The notes under the pieces: model-generated
Database searches by the model: none
The model's input: only the letters and a program-made list of their open reading frames with translations
Told to the model about the DNA's origin: nothing
Shown here: piece after piece, positions 10,393 to 23,165 of the stretch
Layout: every line of letters starts with the position of its first letter
Position numbering within the stretch: position 1 is the stretch's first letter
Assembly: GCA_905331475.1 (NCBI GenBank)
Contig: CAJNYU010004366.1
Span: 5,732 to 69,731, forward strand
Origin: Rotaria socialis
Taxonomy: Eukaryota > Rotifera > Eurotatoria > Philodinida > Philodinidae
Direction of reading: 5' to 3'
DNA: 64,000 bases
Program-made: the position numbers and the translations under genes

Positions 10393-12399
10393 ATGTCGAC
10401 AAAAATGCGTCGATATGATTTTATAAAAGTGCTTGGCGAAGGACAGGTAGAAATTAAATAAATAAATAAGAAATCGTAATAATAATAATAATAATAATAA
10501 CGTCTCACTTCTTGATTAGTATGCTGTTGTCTATAAAGCAAAAGATACAAGAACAAATGATGACGTTGCAGTAAAAAAGATTAAAATTGGTAGTAGACAA
10601 GAAGCATCTGATGGAATCAATTTAACAGCTTTACGAGAAATTAAATTTCTTCAAGAAGTTAAACATCCAAATGTTATTGAAGTATTGAAATTTTCATTAT
10701 ATTCTTTGGAATTTGATTCTTTGAAATCTTTATCTTCAGTTGCTTGACTCATTCGGGGAATATGGTTCAAATAGTCCAAGTATTTGTTTAGTATTTGAAT
10801 TTATGAGTACAGATCTTGAAGTAAAGTCTTCTGCAGTTTTTGTTTTTCGAAATATAGAAAGAAAACGATTTCTTTTTTTAGAACATTATTAACAACAGAA
10901 GTATTTTATTAACAACAACACATACTAAATCATATATGATCATGTTATTACTTGGTCTTGAATATCTTCATAATAATTGGATACTACATCGGGTTAGTAC
11001 ATGTATTTGTTAATTAAATATTTTTAACTTTTGAAATCAAAAGGAATATTTAGCGCAAGAGTGAAAAGTTTTTGCGCATCGTTTAGCACACAAACACTGG
11101 TCTATAGATTAATTTTTAAACTAGACTATAGAAAGAAAAAGATGATGAATGGCAAGATGTAGTATTTTCTTTTCATAATGGTTGAAACAAATTTCTCACG
11201 TTCTTCAGATAGTGACAAACTAAAAATAATGAAATAAAATTTGTAGCTTAGCTAGATGATGAATTAGTTGTTAAACTAGTTGTTTTTTGCTGTTTCTTTT
11301 ACTATTCAGTAGTGTGAGAAAATAAATATCGAAGAATATCTCATTATGTTAACAATCAGTATCTATTCGTATACGTATATCGCTGCAATCGACGCTATTA
11401 AGCTGATATTTTTTCTGTTTATCGCAAAAAAGTATCACAATTGTCAAAATTATTCTTTCGACTTGATATGACAGCAAAGGAATTCAGAATTATTTCATTA
11501 TTATAATTTAGGATTTGAAACCTAACAATTTACTAATTGATAAACATGGCGTTTTAAAAATAGCTGATTTTGGTTTAGCTAAATTCTTTGGTTCACCATC
11601 AAGATTAATGTCTCATGAAGTTGTTACTAGGTGATTAGTATTATTTTACGAAAATATCATTATATGATTTTAATATTTGTTTTAGATGGTATCGATCACC
11701 TGAATTACTTTTTGGCGCAAAAAAATATGGCACTGCTGTAGATATGTGGGCAGCTGGTTTAATTATGGCCGAATTACTTCTTCGAGTAAATATTGTTTCA
11801 TAAACATTGATAAAATATAGTTTCTAAAAACTTTTAGACGCCATTATTACCTGGTGAATCGGATCTTGGTCAATTATTGAAAATATTTGAAGTATTTGGA
11901 ACACCGACAGATAGTAATTGGCCAGTAAGTGAAATTAATATTCTTGTTTTTCTTTTTTTTTATACACGATGATATTTTAATATAAATAGGATGTGAGAGC
12001 ATTCTCAAACTATATCGAATACAAATCAATAGAGCCTAAACCACTGCGAACAATATTTACAACTTCAAAGCCAGATGAACTCGATGTGTTAGACCGGATT
12101 ATGCAACTTGATCCAAAACGACGACCAAATGCAAGCGATGTAAACTAATTTATAATAAAAGAAAACATCATCTTAACTTAAATTTATTTATGATATAGAC
12201 TCTTCAAATGGAATATTTTAGTAATCCGCCAGCACCATGTCCAAGTGAACGGTTACCTAAACCACAAGGAATTATTCAACAAAGTGATCCTCTCAAACGT
12301 AAATTAGGCAATGAAGATAAAGGTTCAATTGAAATATTGCCATTTATTTTGTATTTATTATTTTATTTTGTAGTTACTTTAAAAAAAGAACGGCCATAG
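10393..12399 (+). CDS. CDK7: Cyclin-dependent kinase 7 (CDK7), CAK/TFIIH kinase
   Basis: CDK7 with cyclin H and MAT1 activates cell-cycle CDKs and, within TFIIH, phosphorylates the RNA polymerase II C-terminal domain. Exons: 10393-10446, 10520-10681, 10740-10820, 10882-10992, 11512-11630, 11686-11785, 11838-11924, 11990-12139 and 12199-12399. The model has 354 residues. Visible features are the glycine loop LGEGQYAVVYKA, VAVKKI, the CDK7-type helix [16 protein letters not shown] (about 135-142), DFGLAK (155-160) and the activation segment [20 protein letters not shown]. By position, Ser164 is conserved and Ser170 replaces the usual activating Thr170. The C-terminal Pro-rich tail is short. An in-frame 51 bp GT...AG stretch at about 12323-12373 may be a final intron, leaving a VTLKKERP tail. 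Intron 4 is 519 bp. Confidence 0.95.
10477..10501 (+). repeat. (TAA)n microsatellite in CDK7 intron 1
   Basis: An uninterrupted run of about eight AAT/TAA units lies inside the 73 bp first intron of CDK7. Confidence 0.85.
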
Positions 12400-15300
12400 A
12401 TATTTAATCGTATTATCATTTGTTCGTGTCAATATAAATCTTATTTTATCAACAAAGATGTCATTACTATTTATAGTACTTCATTTTTAAACTTGAAAAA
12501 TGAAGTCATGGAGTCGATGTTGGATGGAAGAAACTATTTTTTTTCATAGTATTAATAAATTCAGATAATCATATTCAAGATCAGATTAATATTGACATAT
12601 CAAAATTTTCTATTATCAACCATCATTACTTTTTTAATACTGAAACATAATAGACATGTTCTACGTTGAAAAATAAAGTGTACTTGAAGATACAAGGCTA
12701 CCGTTTTCTAATATGTATATTTCTAAAATAATTATCATCTAATAATCGATGTTAGCGCATGTTGTATTACACGTCATAAACAAACCAACATACACATTAG
12801 TCTTTGACAATTTTCAAAGTTATGTCAAATTTAATGAGAGCACTAGAAAATCCACGTAGAGCACAGAGTCGTGATGCCGTAGTAACCGATACTTTCATAT
12901 TAATCAATTAATTATTATTCGAGTCTTGACATATCCTGTAGGCTTTAGTAAAATATATTAAGCATGAAAAATATTTTGGTATGTATGATCTATCCCAGTG
13001 TAAATCGAGTCATTTTACCAAGTAGTTGATTAACTAGAAGACGTCTAAAACAGAAAAACTTTAATTTAAGATTGCATTGTTAAAGTTTACCAACAAACAT
13101 TTTTATTTGATTAATTTTAAAACCTTCAAATTTTAACATTTCTGTACTAGCTCTGTTTGATATGCACGTTTTGAAAAGATGCATACTATATTTACTATTT
13201 AGAAAAAGGCAGAGATGACATCTTGGACGATCCATATTTCTGTGAGGTTTGATTTGAAACATGTAGTATTTTCAAAAGTACTAGTTTCATATAGGTCTTT
13301 GCATACATCAAATTTTAGTTAGAATTTCAAAAATTAAGATTTTGTACTGAGTATAAGAATTTTCATAGAGAGCATTTCTCAAAATTGTATGACCTACCCA
13401 GAAATAGATCATAGTCACCAATTCTTATGTTTCACATAGTTAACTTAAGGTTCTGATGTGCACTGAATTCTAGCTGAAAATTAAACCAAAAATTGAACGA
13501 ATTCTCAAATATTTTAAATTAACTTTCTTCAATTAAAATGAATCTTATAATAAACGGATAAAACAACTCGCATAACATTCGCAAAAGTAATTTCTAGGAT
13601 AGGAGATAGAATTATTACCTTTTTCTTGTTTTTCTTTTATAGTTCGCACTCATTTTCATAAATCTGTTGTCCAACGCTTTGTTTATGTGTACACACTCTA
13701 TTTATTATCTCGATAAACATTCTGTAGGTTTGTTAATGCCACTAGAATATCGATTTGAATGTATTTGATTTTTTACTATTTCAATTAAGCTTACTAGCAA
13801 TTAAAAAACTCACTTTCTTATTACCGATAATTACTTTTCATACCAGCTAGTTTGAATTCACTATGAATATTGGTTATTACCATTGCCACTTACATATCCA
13901 TAAGTTGTATACTATTACAAAAGGCTAGATATCATACATGAGTACTATTATATTCATTGAATATTACACTGTAAGATCTACAAAAACGTTCAATATATAA
14001 ACAAACAAATTTTAATTACTGAAGCACATTCAAAATAAATGTATTTATAAGTGAAAAATATTTCAAAGCAATAACTATGCACTTCTTCTTATAACATCCG
14101 TTTGATTCTCATCAATTCATTTTCATTTTCATTTTCAAATATACGACAAATCTTCGATTCAGCATTAAACTTTTAATATTTTTCAGAAAATAAATAACAA
14201 ATAGCTAAAATCTATTTATATTCTCTAAATAATATTCCTTCAAAATGCTTCAATATTGAACGAGCTCATAGAATATAAAACATTGTTCTCATTCTACTAT
14301 CAAATTTGACCTTTTCCACTCTCCAACAATAACTATTTGCGTGGAAGGAGATAAAAAGAAATAATATTTGCACATGACATATTTGAAGATTTCTTGATAA
14401 AACTAATCTTCTTTCACAGATGCAGTTATTGTTTAATTATGACTTTTATCGCAAATTACGGTTCTATCTGGTACTATATCTATTTTTTTAAGGGTGTTCA
14501 CTAAACTTAAACCTCATTATTTGATTCATTAGAAATTCTCCGCAGGTAATTCTAATAAAAATATAAAAAGACTTCCTAACAACATTTTATCAATCAAATA
14601 TATTCATTTATTTCAAGAACAATTTGAAAGTTTTCATAGATCACGCAGGAATTTTTTATTAATTAATCAGTCAATTTGACCAGCCGTTTTTTTTATAAGC
14701 TTCTCATCGTAGATTTACACTTTATCTATAAAAAAAAATACTTCATTCTAGACTATAACATATTCTAATTGTCACGTACTCCCAGACACATGTTAAACAG
14801 ATCCGAAAGGTACTCTTCATAATTATTGCGTTTATCAGTAATAAAAACAAAATAGTGCTATTTTACCATGTCATCATGATCCTTTTCCATAGACTTGTTC
14901 GCTTATGAGTAAAATACATTGCAGATTTTTTCATAATGAAGTCAAATTAAGATGCCTTTCGTGTGACGTCACAAATTTGAGTGTTTAATTCATTTTTCGA
15001 GTGAAAATAATAAGAAAAAAATGCGTGATATTTTTAAACATTTTGAGAAACAATGAAATATTCTTCGTCTTCTATTATAATTTTTCATGCTAAATAATTA
15101 AAATATCGTTAAAAAGATCATTAATCCTTCTTAGTCAATAAGTTTTTCTTGATTATGCTCGCTATCGTAGTATTCGCATATAAAATTCCATTTTTTTTGT
15201 TCTACTTTACAGCGGTGATTTTCCATCTAGTGTATGCTGATAAATTTACTGATGTCAAATGAAACACGTAGATTTATGGAAGAAAAGCTCATCGATGTTA

Positions 15301-16857
15301 TCTTAACTCAAACAGATCGTTATCATTCTTATACGTATTATTTAAAATTTATATGCAATGTAATAAGTACAAATAGACTTTGTTTGATTATTAGCTTTTC
15401 CTTCGGTGAAAAATACATGTATACTGCATGACATTTTCAATGCCTATGATATTTTATGTTTAGCAGTATTAAAATGTAACCAGAAAATAGTCTCGACAAG
15501 CCGTTTTTCATACTTAAACATTTATTCTCGTGTATTAACTTGTATCACGACTATACAGATATAAAAATAATAGAATAATCATTTCAGTAACAGAAACAAG
15601 AAGATTCATTATGATATCAAGAATATTTATCTAAGGTAGCGATGTGGTCCGTTAACCAACAATTTCAATCAGCGTATCGCTTGATGAAATCATTGCTTTA
15701 TTATCATTGCTAGAAATATTTCAATGCAATTATACGTAGATATAACCTGGAATATTATCTCTAATAGTAACTAAATAGCGTAGGTTGAGTTTCTACATTT
15801 CCAATATGTGATAGATTTTTTACGGGCACCAAGAGTAGAAATTAATTAAAGTTCGAAAAGAAAACTACTGAATTCTATCGTAGTCAATGGGGTGTAAAAT
15901 GCTGTTTCTGATTTTCAATTAATTGCGACATTGTATAATCTAAACTTTGCTATTTAAAAGTGTTCTGTAAATTCCGAGAGAATATTGCAAAATCAAAAGA
16001 ATTCTTTTAATTAATAAAAGTGAACAATGAAGAGTTGAAATCTCTGCTTGCAATTTTGAAACTGCTAAACATAAAATATCATAGGCATTGAAAATGTCAT
16101 GCCGTATACATGTATTTTTCACCGAAGAAAAAGCTAATAATCAAACAAAGTCTATTTGTACTTATTACATTGCATATAAATTTTAAATAATACGTATAAG
16201 AATGATAACGATCTGTTTGAGTTAAGATAACATCGATGAGCTTTTCTTCCATAAATCTACGTGTTTCATTTGACATCAGTAAATTTATCAGCATACACTA
16301 GATGGAAAATCACCGCTGTAAAGTAGAACAAAAAAAATGGAATTTTATATGCGAATACTACGATAGCGAGCATAATCAAGAAAAACTTATTGACTAAGAA
16401 GGATTAATGATCTTTTTAACGATATTTTAATTATTTAGCATGAAAAATTATAATAGAAGACGTAGAATATTTCATTATTTTTCACAATGCCCAAAAATGA
16501 AGCATTTCATTACGATTTATCAAAATCGAGCCACAAATGTACCACTGACAAAGTCTCTATTTCTTCTGATAGTAGAACGATAAAATGATTGTACATAAAG
16601 AAAAATGTTTTTTTTTTACAAATAATCTAGATGTACATAGGACAGTAAAAGATCAGTCTCAAAGTAGTCATGCATAATTAAATAAAAATACATCTATTAT
16701 TAACTATTATTTGAAAAAAAAATAATGATAATCTAATTGAAAACTGCAATTATGTATTTATTTCTCTTTGTTTATCTCTTGAAACAATCATGCACTGTAC
16801 AAAAAAAAGAAAAGAAAAAAGAAAAAAGCAAGAAATTAAGAAATTCTGTCAGAAATG
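12400..16857. other. Intergenic region, CDK7 3' side to Vsx 3' side
   Basis: Two convergent genes (CDK7 + and Vsx -) flank this 4.5 kb. AATAAA-type hexamers near 12549 and 12674 could end the CDK7 transcript. I see no exon with recognisable similarity. The only structured feature is the foldback element at 15051-16480. The stretch 16801-16830 is A/G-rich. Confidence 0.6.
15051..16480. repeat. Foldback element with about 420 bp inverted arms
   Basis: Bases 15051-15470 and 16062-16480 are inverted copies, nearly identical over most of their length and degrading at both ends, around a spacer of roughly 590 bp. Each arm contains the same 65-codon open frame (15234-15431 on + and 16097-16294 on -), differing at one residue. 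I do not recognise that peptide, and it may be fortuitous. The spacer has no substantial open frame. This is a different family from the 5172-6046 palindrome. No target-site duplication is obvious. Confidence 0.85.
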
Positions 16858-17012
16858 TTACGGTTGACGATGCTTAGCTGTTGTTCGTGCACTATGCTCT
16901 TGAGCTTTGGCACGAAGTGCTGCAATACTTTCACTTCGCATGGCTTCTGTTATATCGATGTGGGCCACTCCAGATAATGAACGAGGTGACTTTCTTGAAT
17001 GTGTGCTACTAC

Positions 17013-17043
<31 letters not shown>

Positions 17044-18961
17044 GTTATCGCCATTGGCGTCGTGCTCATTTATACCTTCCCCATCTTCTTCTCCATCGTC
17101 TTTAACCATTTTTTTCAATTGTTCAGCTGCTTCAAGAGATTTTCTATGCATTCCAAGAAGCCATGGAGCACAAGAAGAATCAATACCATCTTTAGCTGAT
17201 TTGACAATGGTATCAGGTAATGGAAGTGAATGACGAACCATAGCTCCATACAATCCATATTCAGCCATTACTGTCGCTTTTCCCCAAGTTTTTTCCGTTT
17301 TACGCCACTAAAATAAAATATTAAAAATCAAGTTCTCAAATATGAACAACGTACTTTAGCTCGACGATTTTGAAACCAAACCTAAACAAACAATAAACGT
17401 AAAGCAAACAATCAGAAAAATAATTTAGTCTTCATAATCTTTTCCATTATCACGCTGCCAACTATAAATACATGCGTGTGATAATATTCATCTGAAGTTA
17501 TTCGTATGCGAGAAAAAACTCATCGATGAATGGATAAATTGATCACACGTTCGTTTTGTATTAGCAAAAAATAAAAGATGACGTAACAAATATAAACTAA
17601 ATGAGCAATTAATTGACAAGCTGAATCCTTCTTTCGCATTGACACCCCATCCTTCAGTAAGAATGGCCAAGGATGTCAAAACGAGAAAGAGATGATCCAA
17701 TCGGGCACACGTGCTATTACAGTTTTTTTCCACCAATCGATGTGAAAATGCTCATTAGGACATGGCGTAGAGACATCATGCTGAGCGACTATTTATCCTG
17801 TCGATGTAGAATAATAAATATAGAGCAACGAAGGAGGAGAGAGAGAGAGAGAGAAACATGTACAAGACTAGAGCATGTAAGCTTAAAAATAGGAGACATA
17901 CACGCACGCCGTGCGTTAATGATGATGAGAACCGAGAGAATTAATTAACTCATTCACATTGACAATACATGAAATTTCTCTCCGCCCATCATTCAATTGA
18001 TCGGTTGAAACGAACAGAAATTTCATCTTAACTTTCATTTAATTTAATTTAATTTAATATAAAAGAAACAACAAACCTGAATTCGATCTTCAGGAAGATC
18101 AGTTTTAACAGCCAGAATTTCACGTGCCGATACGTCCGGATAATGAGCATCTTTAAATGCTTTTTCTAATTCTTCTACTTGATGACTAGTAAATATAGTT
18201 CTAAACAAAACGTGATTGAAAAGAAAACTGATTTTAATTAAACTCAAACTTGATTTACCGATGTCTTCGTTTACATTTTTTCTTTTTACCAGAACCACTA
18301 CTATTACTACTATTTGTTCCATTAGCGTTTAATTTTTCATTACTACCACAACCATCACTTCCACTACCAGTTGTACTGCCAATAAGAATATCTCGATCTA
18401 AACACAAAATGGAAAAAAAAATGTATAGATCAAAGACAAGAATGTTTATCTTTAAAGTGTTTTGATAATCATGTTTTGTTGATTGATCGAAAAAAAAACT
18501 CTTATCCGTCAAGTGTTGTTTAAATAAGAAGGCAACATTGTACATAAGCTCTGTCTATTTTTATCGTCTTCAAACGACGCTAAGACAAATTTTATCATTT
18601 TAAAATTTTTACCTAAATTATCTTGTAATGAATCTAATGTTGTATTTGTATTATGCGAATTTGTTGGAGAAAATTGTTGAAGAAAATTTGTATGTGGATG
18701 TGGTACATCTGCATTAATAAATGATCCTGTTGAATGATGTTGAGAATGAGGATGAGGATGATATGGAGATGAAAATAAACTTGAACGAGATAAATAAGCT
18801 GTATATGCTTGATGATCAGCATAAGCACGAGCCGCTGCAAGATCCGTGGATGTAAGACCAAGAATCTCTTGAATTGCAAATGCAGTTGTTCGGCTTGTTG
18901 CTGGCATTTGCTGAGGATAATGATGATGACGCATTTGTTGTTGTTGATGAGTTAAATTCAT
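16858..18961 (-). CDS. VSX2: Visual system homeobox protein (Vsx/Chx10, CEH-10 family)
   Basis: This is a paired-like homeodomain transcription factor; its relatives specify retinal and visual interneurons in animals. Exons on the - strand: 18961-18613, 18397-18259, 18200-18077, 17381-17355 and 17307-16858, giving 362 residues. The N-terminus is His/Gln-rich and has an octapeptide-like FAIQEILGL motif (about 29-37). A lysine-rich [10 protein letters not shown] segment leads into the homeodomain, which runs [15 protein letters not shown] through [12 protein letters not shown] and has Gln at position 50. The CVC domain follows directly, with [20 protein letters not shown] and [19 protein letters not shown]. 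An acidic run of Asp residues encoded by CAT repeats comes next. An OAR-like motif [13 protein letters not shown] lies near the C-terminus. HD plus CVC plus OAR is diagnostic of Vsx; Vsx1 versus Vsx2 is not resolvable here. Exon 4 is a 27 nt microexon. Confidence 0.95.
17018..17046 (-). repeat. CAT/GAT trinucleotide repeat coding an Asp run in Vsx
   Basis: About ten ATC/TCA units on the + strand read as consecutive Asp codons on the - strand, downstream of the CVC domain. The run is probably length-variable. Confidence 0.8.
17355..17381 (-). other. 27 nt microexon encoding VWFQNRRAK of the Vsx homeodomain
   Basis: Acceptor GTTTGTTTAG precedes 17381 and donor GTACGTTG follows 17355. The nine codons are in phase 0 on both sides and encode the DNA-contacting part of recognition helix 3. 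Without this exon the frame is kept but the homeodomain loses the residues that contact DNA. Confidence 0.9.
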
Positions 18962-21882
18962 GATACGATGTTGAAAAAGAAGTCAATCAACTGATTATTA
19001 GGTTGTTAACATACATAAGCAAGAAAAGAGAAAAAAGAGAAAGAAAAAAAAAAGAGAGAAACTAATTTGTTGATAATTGGGCGAACAAGAGAATAGTTCG
19101 AATCTGCTTTTTCTTTTTTTTCTTCTGCTTCTTCTTTTTTTTGCTAACGACTAACTAAGCCAATCAGAACATGTCTACAACATGACTGAGAGAGAAAGAA
19201 GGAATTGGCTCAACAAGCCTGATATTTTTGCCAATGGGCCAATCATAATGCGGATGACAAGAGAGAAGACGAGAAAAATAAAAGAGAATTCTTTTCCTAT
19301 ATTCTTTATGTAGTCGGTTTTATAGTAATTTGCACCCAATTATGCTAGATGTTATTGTTAGTATCCTACATTCTTTTTCTCTGGAAAGCCAAAAAAACGG
19401 AAACAAAAGAGCAAAACTACTCCCTTTTCTTTTTTATGTTGTGGCTTGATCTCATATTTCCAATTTGCAGCCGAGTTTATAAAAAAAAAGAAAATATTCT
19501 TTAGGAAAAGGCAACTGTATAATTGATTGATTGACTTTTGTGAAGGAGAGAAACAAACACAATAATGTGTAAGCACTATACCACATTGGCATTCTATCAT
19601 GATTGGATCATATCGGATTTATCTGATAGCATGATCAATAAATTCATTAGATCTTATCATTTGATAATTGTTTTTTCTTTTTCTTTGCTGAATGTTCATA
19701 ACAACGGAAGTTTTACAATTGTGTAATATAAAAATCAGTAAATTAAAAAATAAGAGAAGAATTGCTTTTGTTCGCATTTAACTTTATCGATAAAGAATTT
19801 GGTAAAGAAACGAATCAAAACTAGCTTTCAACTGTTCATGAACATAATGATTTGAGAGGAGTACACGTTGATATTAAATGCTCTATTTCCATAAAAATAT
19901 TAATAGCAACAGAAATATTTTACTTTTCATCGCCATCCCTAAGGTTCATATAGTGTCAATGTAAAACACTGACGTAAAAGATTATATTTTTTTCAACATA
20001 GACGAAAGACAAATCAAATTAAATAAAAGATTTTTAAAACTACATTGCTTGAAACACATTAAAGTCGTTAAAGACAAAAATAATTAAATAGAAAATAGCC
20101 TTTCTAGTTCAATAGATTTATAATTATCATATTGATTGCTCAAGTTAAATAAGCTACAATTATCAAATAGTATGCTTTAATTTAGTCTCTCTCTCTCTCT
20201 TCTAAAATCAAGATGGCAGTAAGAATAAAAGAACAATTTTTTTCCTTCTTGAGGAATCTCACACTCATTTTACAATCATCATCATCATCATCATCATTGA
20301 CAAGTAGTTAAACGCGTAAATGACGATGGTGTCATGCCTAGGGTGCTCGCGCCTATCCATCTCAACGATATAATTACTCTGACTAACGCATCATTGTTCA
20401 CAAGTGTTATTCTGATCGTCTTCTTTGCATTATGTCTTGTTATAACTTGCATGATTGATTTTCTTAAAATATTATAAAAAAGAAATTACAGAAAAACTTG
20501 TGATTTTTGTTTCTTGCAGTTTTGAAAAAAAAACATAGAGCCATTCGGAAAAAAAATTAACAAAGCCAATTTCAATGCTGTTCAAAAGATGATCAAATAA
20601 AATAGTATTTAATGAGAAACAATAGACATCGAAGAAACAGTTGGATGTACATTACTTTTATCTTTGCCGATATAATGTCAGTAGTAGAAACTGGTAGTTG
20701 TATCCATAATTAAGATGAGAGATAATGATGAACGTTCACTTAATGCTACTCGTGCATGATCAATCAAAATTGAAATCATGTATCTTTTTTTATGAATTTT
20801 TCAACAGCAGACAAAAAAATGAGATCGTAAATCAGTAGCTACAACTTTTCAGGTAGAAATCTTCTTGCTGTTGAAACGATTAATTGAATAAATTCTCAGA
20901 AATATATCTCTCTTAAATGACAAATCAATATATTTTATTGATTATGATCTATGTCGATATAAGATAGCGCATCGATATAGTAGTAGTCGTTTTTGTTGTT
21001 GTTTTCGTTCTCTATGATTAATCTGATTGAACGTTTTCTTTTTGTTTCAATCTTGGAGTGTGTTTAGAAAACATGTATTTCATATGTTAATTGCGTTGAG
21101 AAATGAAACCTGATCGCCTGAACATTCATACACTTTTCCTCTTCTATACTCGTCATCAACAATTAATTGAGCACATCTTTTTTTCTTTTATTTAGACAAG
21201 TGTAGGAGGTGCACTATGCAATTCATTAATGCTTCAATAGTTCGCTCTTCTTTTCTCGTTTATCCATATGTGTATGTGTGGATGTGGATGTATATACGAT
21301 TGAGCTTGATCGGTTTTTCTTCTCTCTAATTGAATCATATTTTCTTCCCTCCCATTGCTTATCACAATAGACGCGTAATCGGTTGGGGGTTGCCTTCCCT
21401 CCTGTCAAAGGCTTCCATCATCTTGTAAACTATCAGGTAGTATTGTTCATGTTCGCCTAGATTTTTCTCTCTCTTCTTTATTGCCTGCAGCTTTTCTTGC
21501 TATTTGACAGTAGATCAAGTTCCGCCCTTGCATTATTGGAAAAAAGCACTTAGCTCGACCGATTGGTTTTGTGACATATTTGCGTGCAAACCATATTCGA
21601 CGTTCGATTACGATCAAAAATAATCTCCCACGAGAAACGACAGTCTAATCAGATTTTTCTTCTTTTTCTTACTCTTTACATTGCTAAGCGCGTGTGTGTG
21701 TGTGTGATAAAATAAGAAACGAATGAACAAGCAATTAATTTACTGGTATGTTGTTAGCACAGTTCTACTATTGTTACCAATATGTTTGGATTGAACAGAA
21801 AAAAAAGAGAAGAGGTGGAAAAAAGTGATCGACAATAAACATGCAATCGGCATCAAAGTTATAAATGATTAAATGATAATTA
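18962..21882. other. Vsx upstream region (non-coding)
   Basis: These 2.9 kb separate the Vsx start codon from the 3' end of RIDA, both on the - strand. I see no exon chain. The stretch is rich in polypurine/polypyrimidine blocks and simple repeats, including CAT repeats at about 20277-20297, a CT run near 20187 and GT repeats near 21690. It is the natural place for Vsx enhancers and promoter, but no specific site can be named from sequence alone. Confidence 0.5.
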
Positions 21883-22579
21883 TTATTCGTCTTGAATATC
21901 ACCTAATATAGCGACTGCTTCGATCTCCACTTTTGCATTCTAATAATAAGAATTCAAAATAAATCAATCAATAGAATGATTGCAATATTTTGACTTACTC
22001 TTGGAAGACCAGCAACTTGGACTGTTGATCGAGCTGGATGACGATCTGTAAAGACTAAAAACAGAAAATATAGACGAGTCAATTATGTTCATTTGAGTAA
22101 AACAAAAGTATTTACTTTGAGAGTAAACTTCATTCAATTCAGCGAAATCGTTCATATCTTTAAGAAACACGTTCGTTTTCACAACTACAAGCAAATATTA
22201 ATTCTATTATTTTATTTTTCCTTCTCTAATAACTGACCATTTTTATATGATGCACCTGCTGCTTTAAGAACTTCACCCAAATTTTGTAATGACTAGTATA
22301 ATAATAGATAGCAAACATTAATTAGGCATATGCATTATAAATTTACTTGACGAGCTTGTTCCTGTACACTATCACCAGCAAATTGACCAGTTTTAGGATC
22401 TAATCCAATAGATCCACTCAAATATAATGTTTGACCAACTTGAACAGCTTGACTAAAATATATATTTTGATAAATTTATTATTGTGTCAATCTAGAATTA
22501 TTTCTTACCTATATGGTCCACTAGTAGGTCCAGCTGCAGCTGTTTTAATAATACGGCGAACCAGTTGAGATGACGACAT
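21883..22579 (-). CDS. RIDA: RidA/UK114 family reactive imine deaminase
   Basis: RidA proteins hydrolyse reactive 2-aminoacrylate and related enamine/imine intermediates released by PLP enzymes. Animal copies are cytosolic or mitochondrial trimers. Six small exons on the - strand (22579-22509, 22452-22347, 22292-22238, 22184-22116, 22054-21999 and 21939-21883) give 137 residues, the standard length. Family signatures are [20 protein letters not shown] (about 22-41), [19 protein letters not shown] (about 79-97) and the active-site segment [12 protein letters not shown], with the carboxylate-binding Arg at about 109. The protein ends [15 protein letters not shown]. All introns are 48-60 bp. The gene sits between the PKC-like kinase and Vsx in the same orientation, with ordinary intergenic spacing. 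Confidence 0.95.
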
Positions 22580-23165
22580 TTGATGATGCAAAAAAGAAAT
22601 ACGAATCTACAAGCTACGCACACATAAAATAAGTAAGATATAGGTAGAATAAAACAAGAAAAATAAAAGGGTATTTTTTGCTTTAGGCAATGATAAGATT
22701 AAAAACGAAAAAAAGAAAAGAAAAACAGTTAGGCTTTGATGTAACTTGACGATACATTTCTAACGGCAAAGTAATGACCTTGAATGATTAGCTATAACCT
22801 GTGTATACAGATAAAATAAGTGTCTTGTGAATCCTGAACAATACTACAAGTGTTTGCTTAGAACACACAATATATTTGAGGCACTGATACGTGTATTAAA
22901 TATTTTCTTTTTCATCAAAAAGGTTTCTCAAATACACATTTTTAGAAAATATAAAAGGCACATAAAATATTTGTTAATATATATAAGCAGACCAACGGTA
23001 CTTCTATAGAGTATGCATTGCCCTTATCAACATAAATGGAATTATATGAATGAATGTATGGCAAAACTTAATTTGCCATTGAGGATAATGTGTGTTTCAT
23101 ATAAGTAGCAAATAAAGAAATGATTATTATTTATCGTAAAATAATTTTTTTCAATAAGCACTCAA
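22580..23165. other. Intergenic region, PKC-like kinase to RIDA
   Basis: This 586 bp stretch has no recognisable coding sequence. A pyrimidine-AG acceptor-like site (CTTGTAG on the - strand) lies about 30 bases before the RIDA start. AT-rich hexamers of polyadenylation type occur on the - strand just below 23166. Confidence 0.5.

Noticed and set aside
15234-15431. 65-codon open frame repeated at 16097-16294 on the other strand
   Set aside because: It is conserved only because both copies lie in the near-identical arms of a foldback element. The peptide has no recognisable domain and no codon-level evidence of selection can be seen.
18509-18879. Alternative long - strand frames over the first Vsx exon
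   Set aside because: They are other-frame readings of the His/Gln-rich coding exon. The chosen frame contains FAIQEILGL and splices cleanly to the homeodomain.
20263-20300. CAT repeats and adjacent words considered as a CRISPR-like or satellite array
   Set aside because: It is a simple trinucleotide microsatellite with no spacer structure. The genome is plainly eukaryotic.
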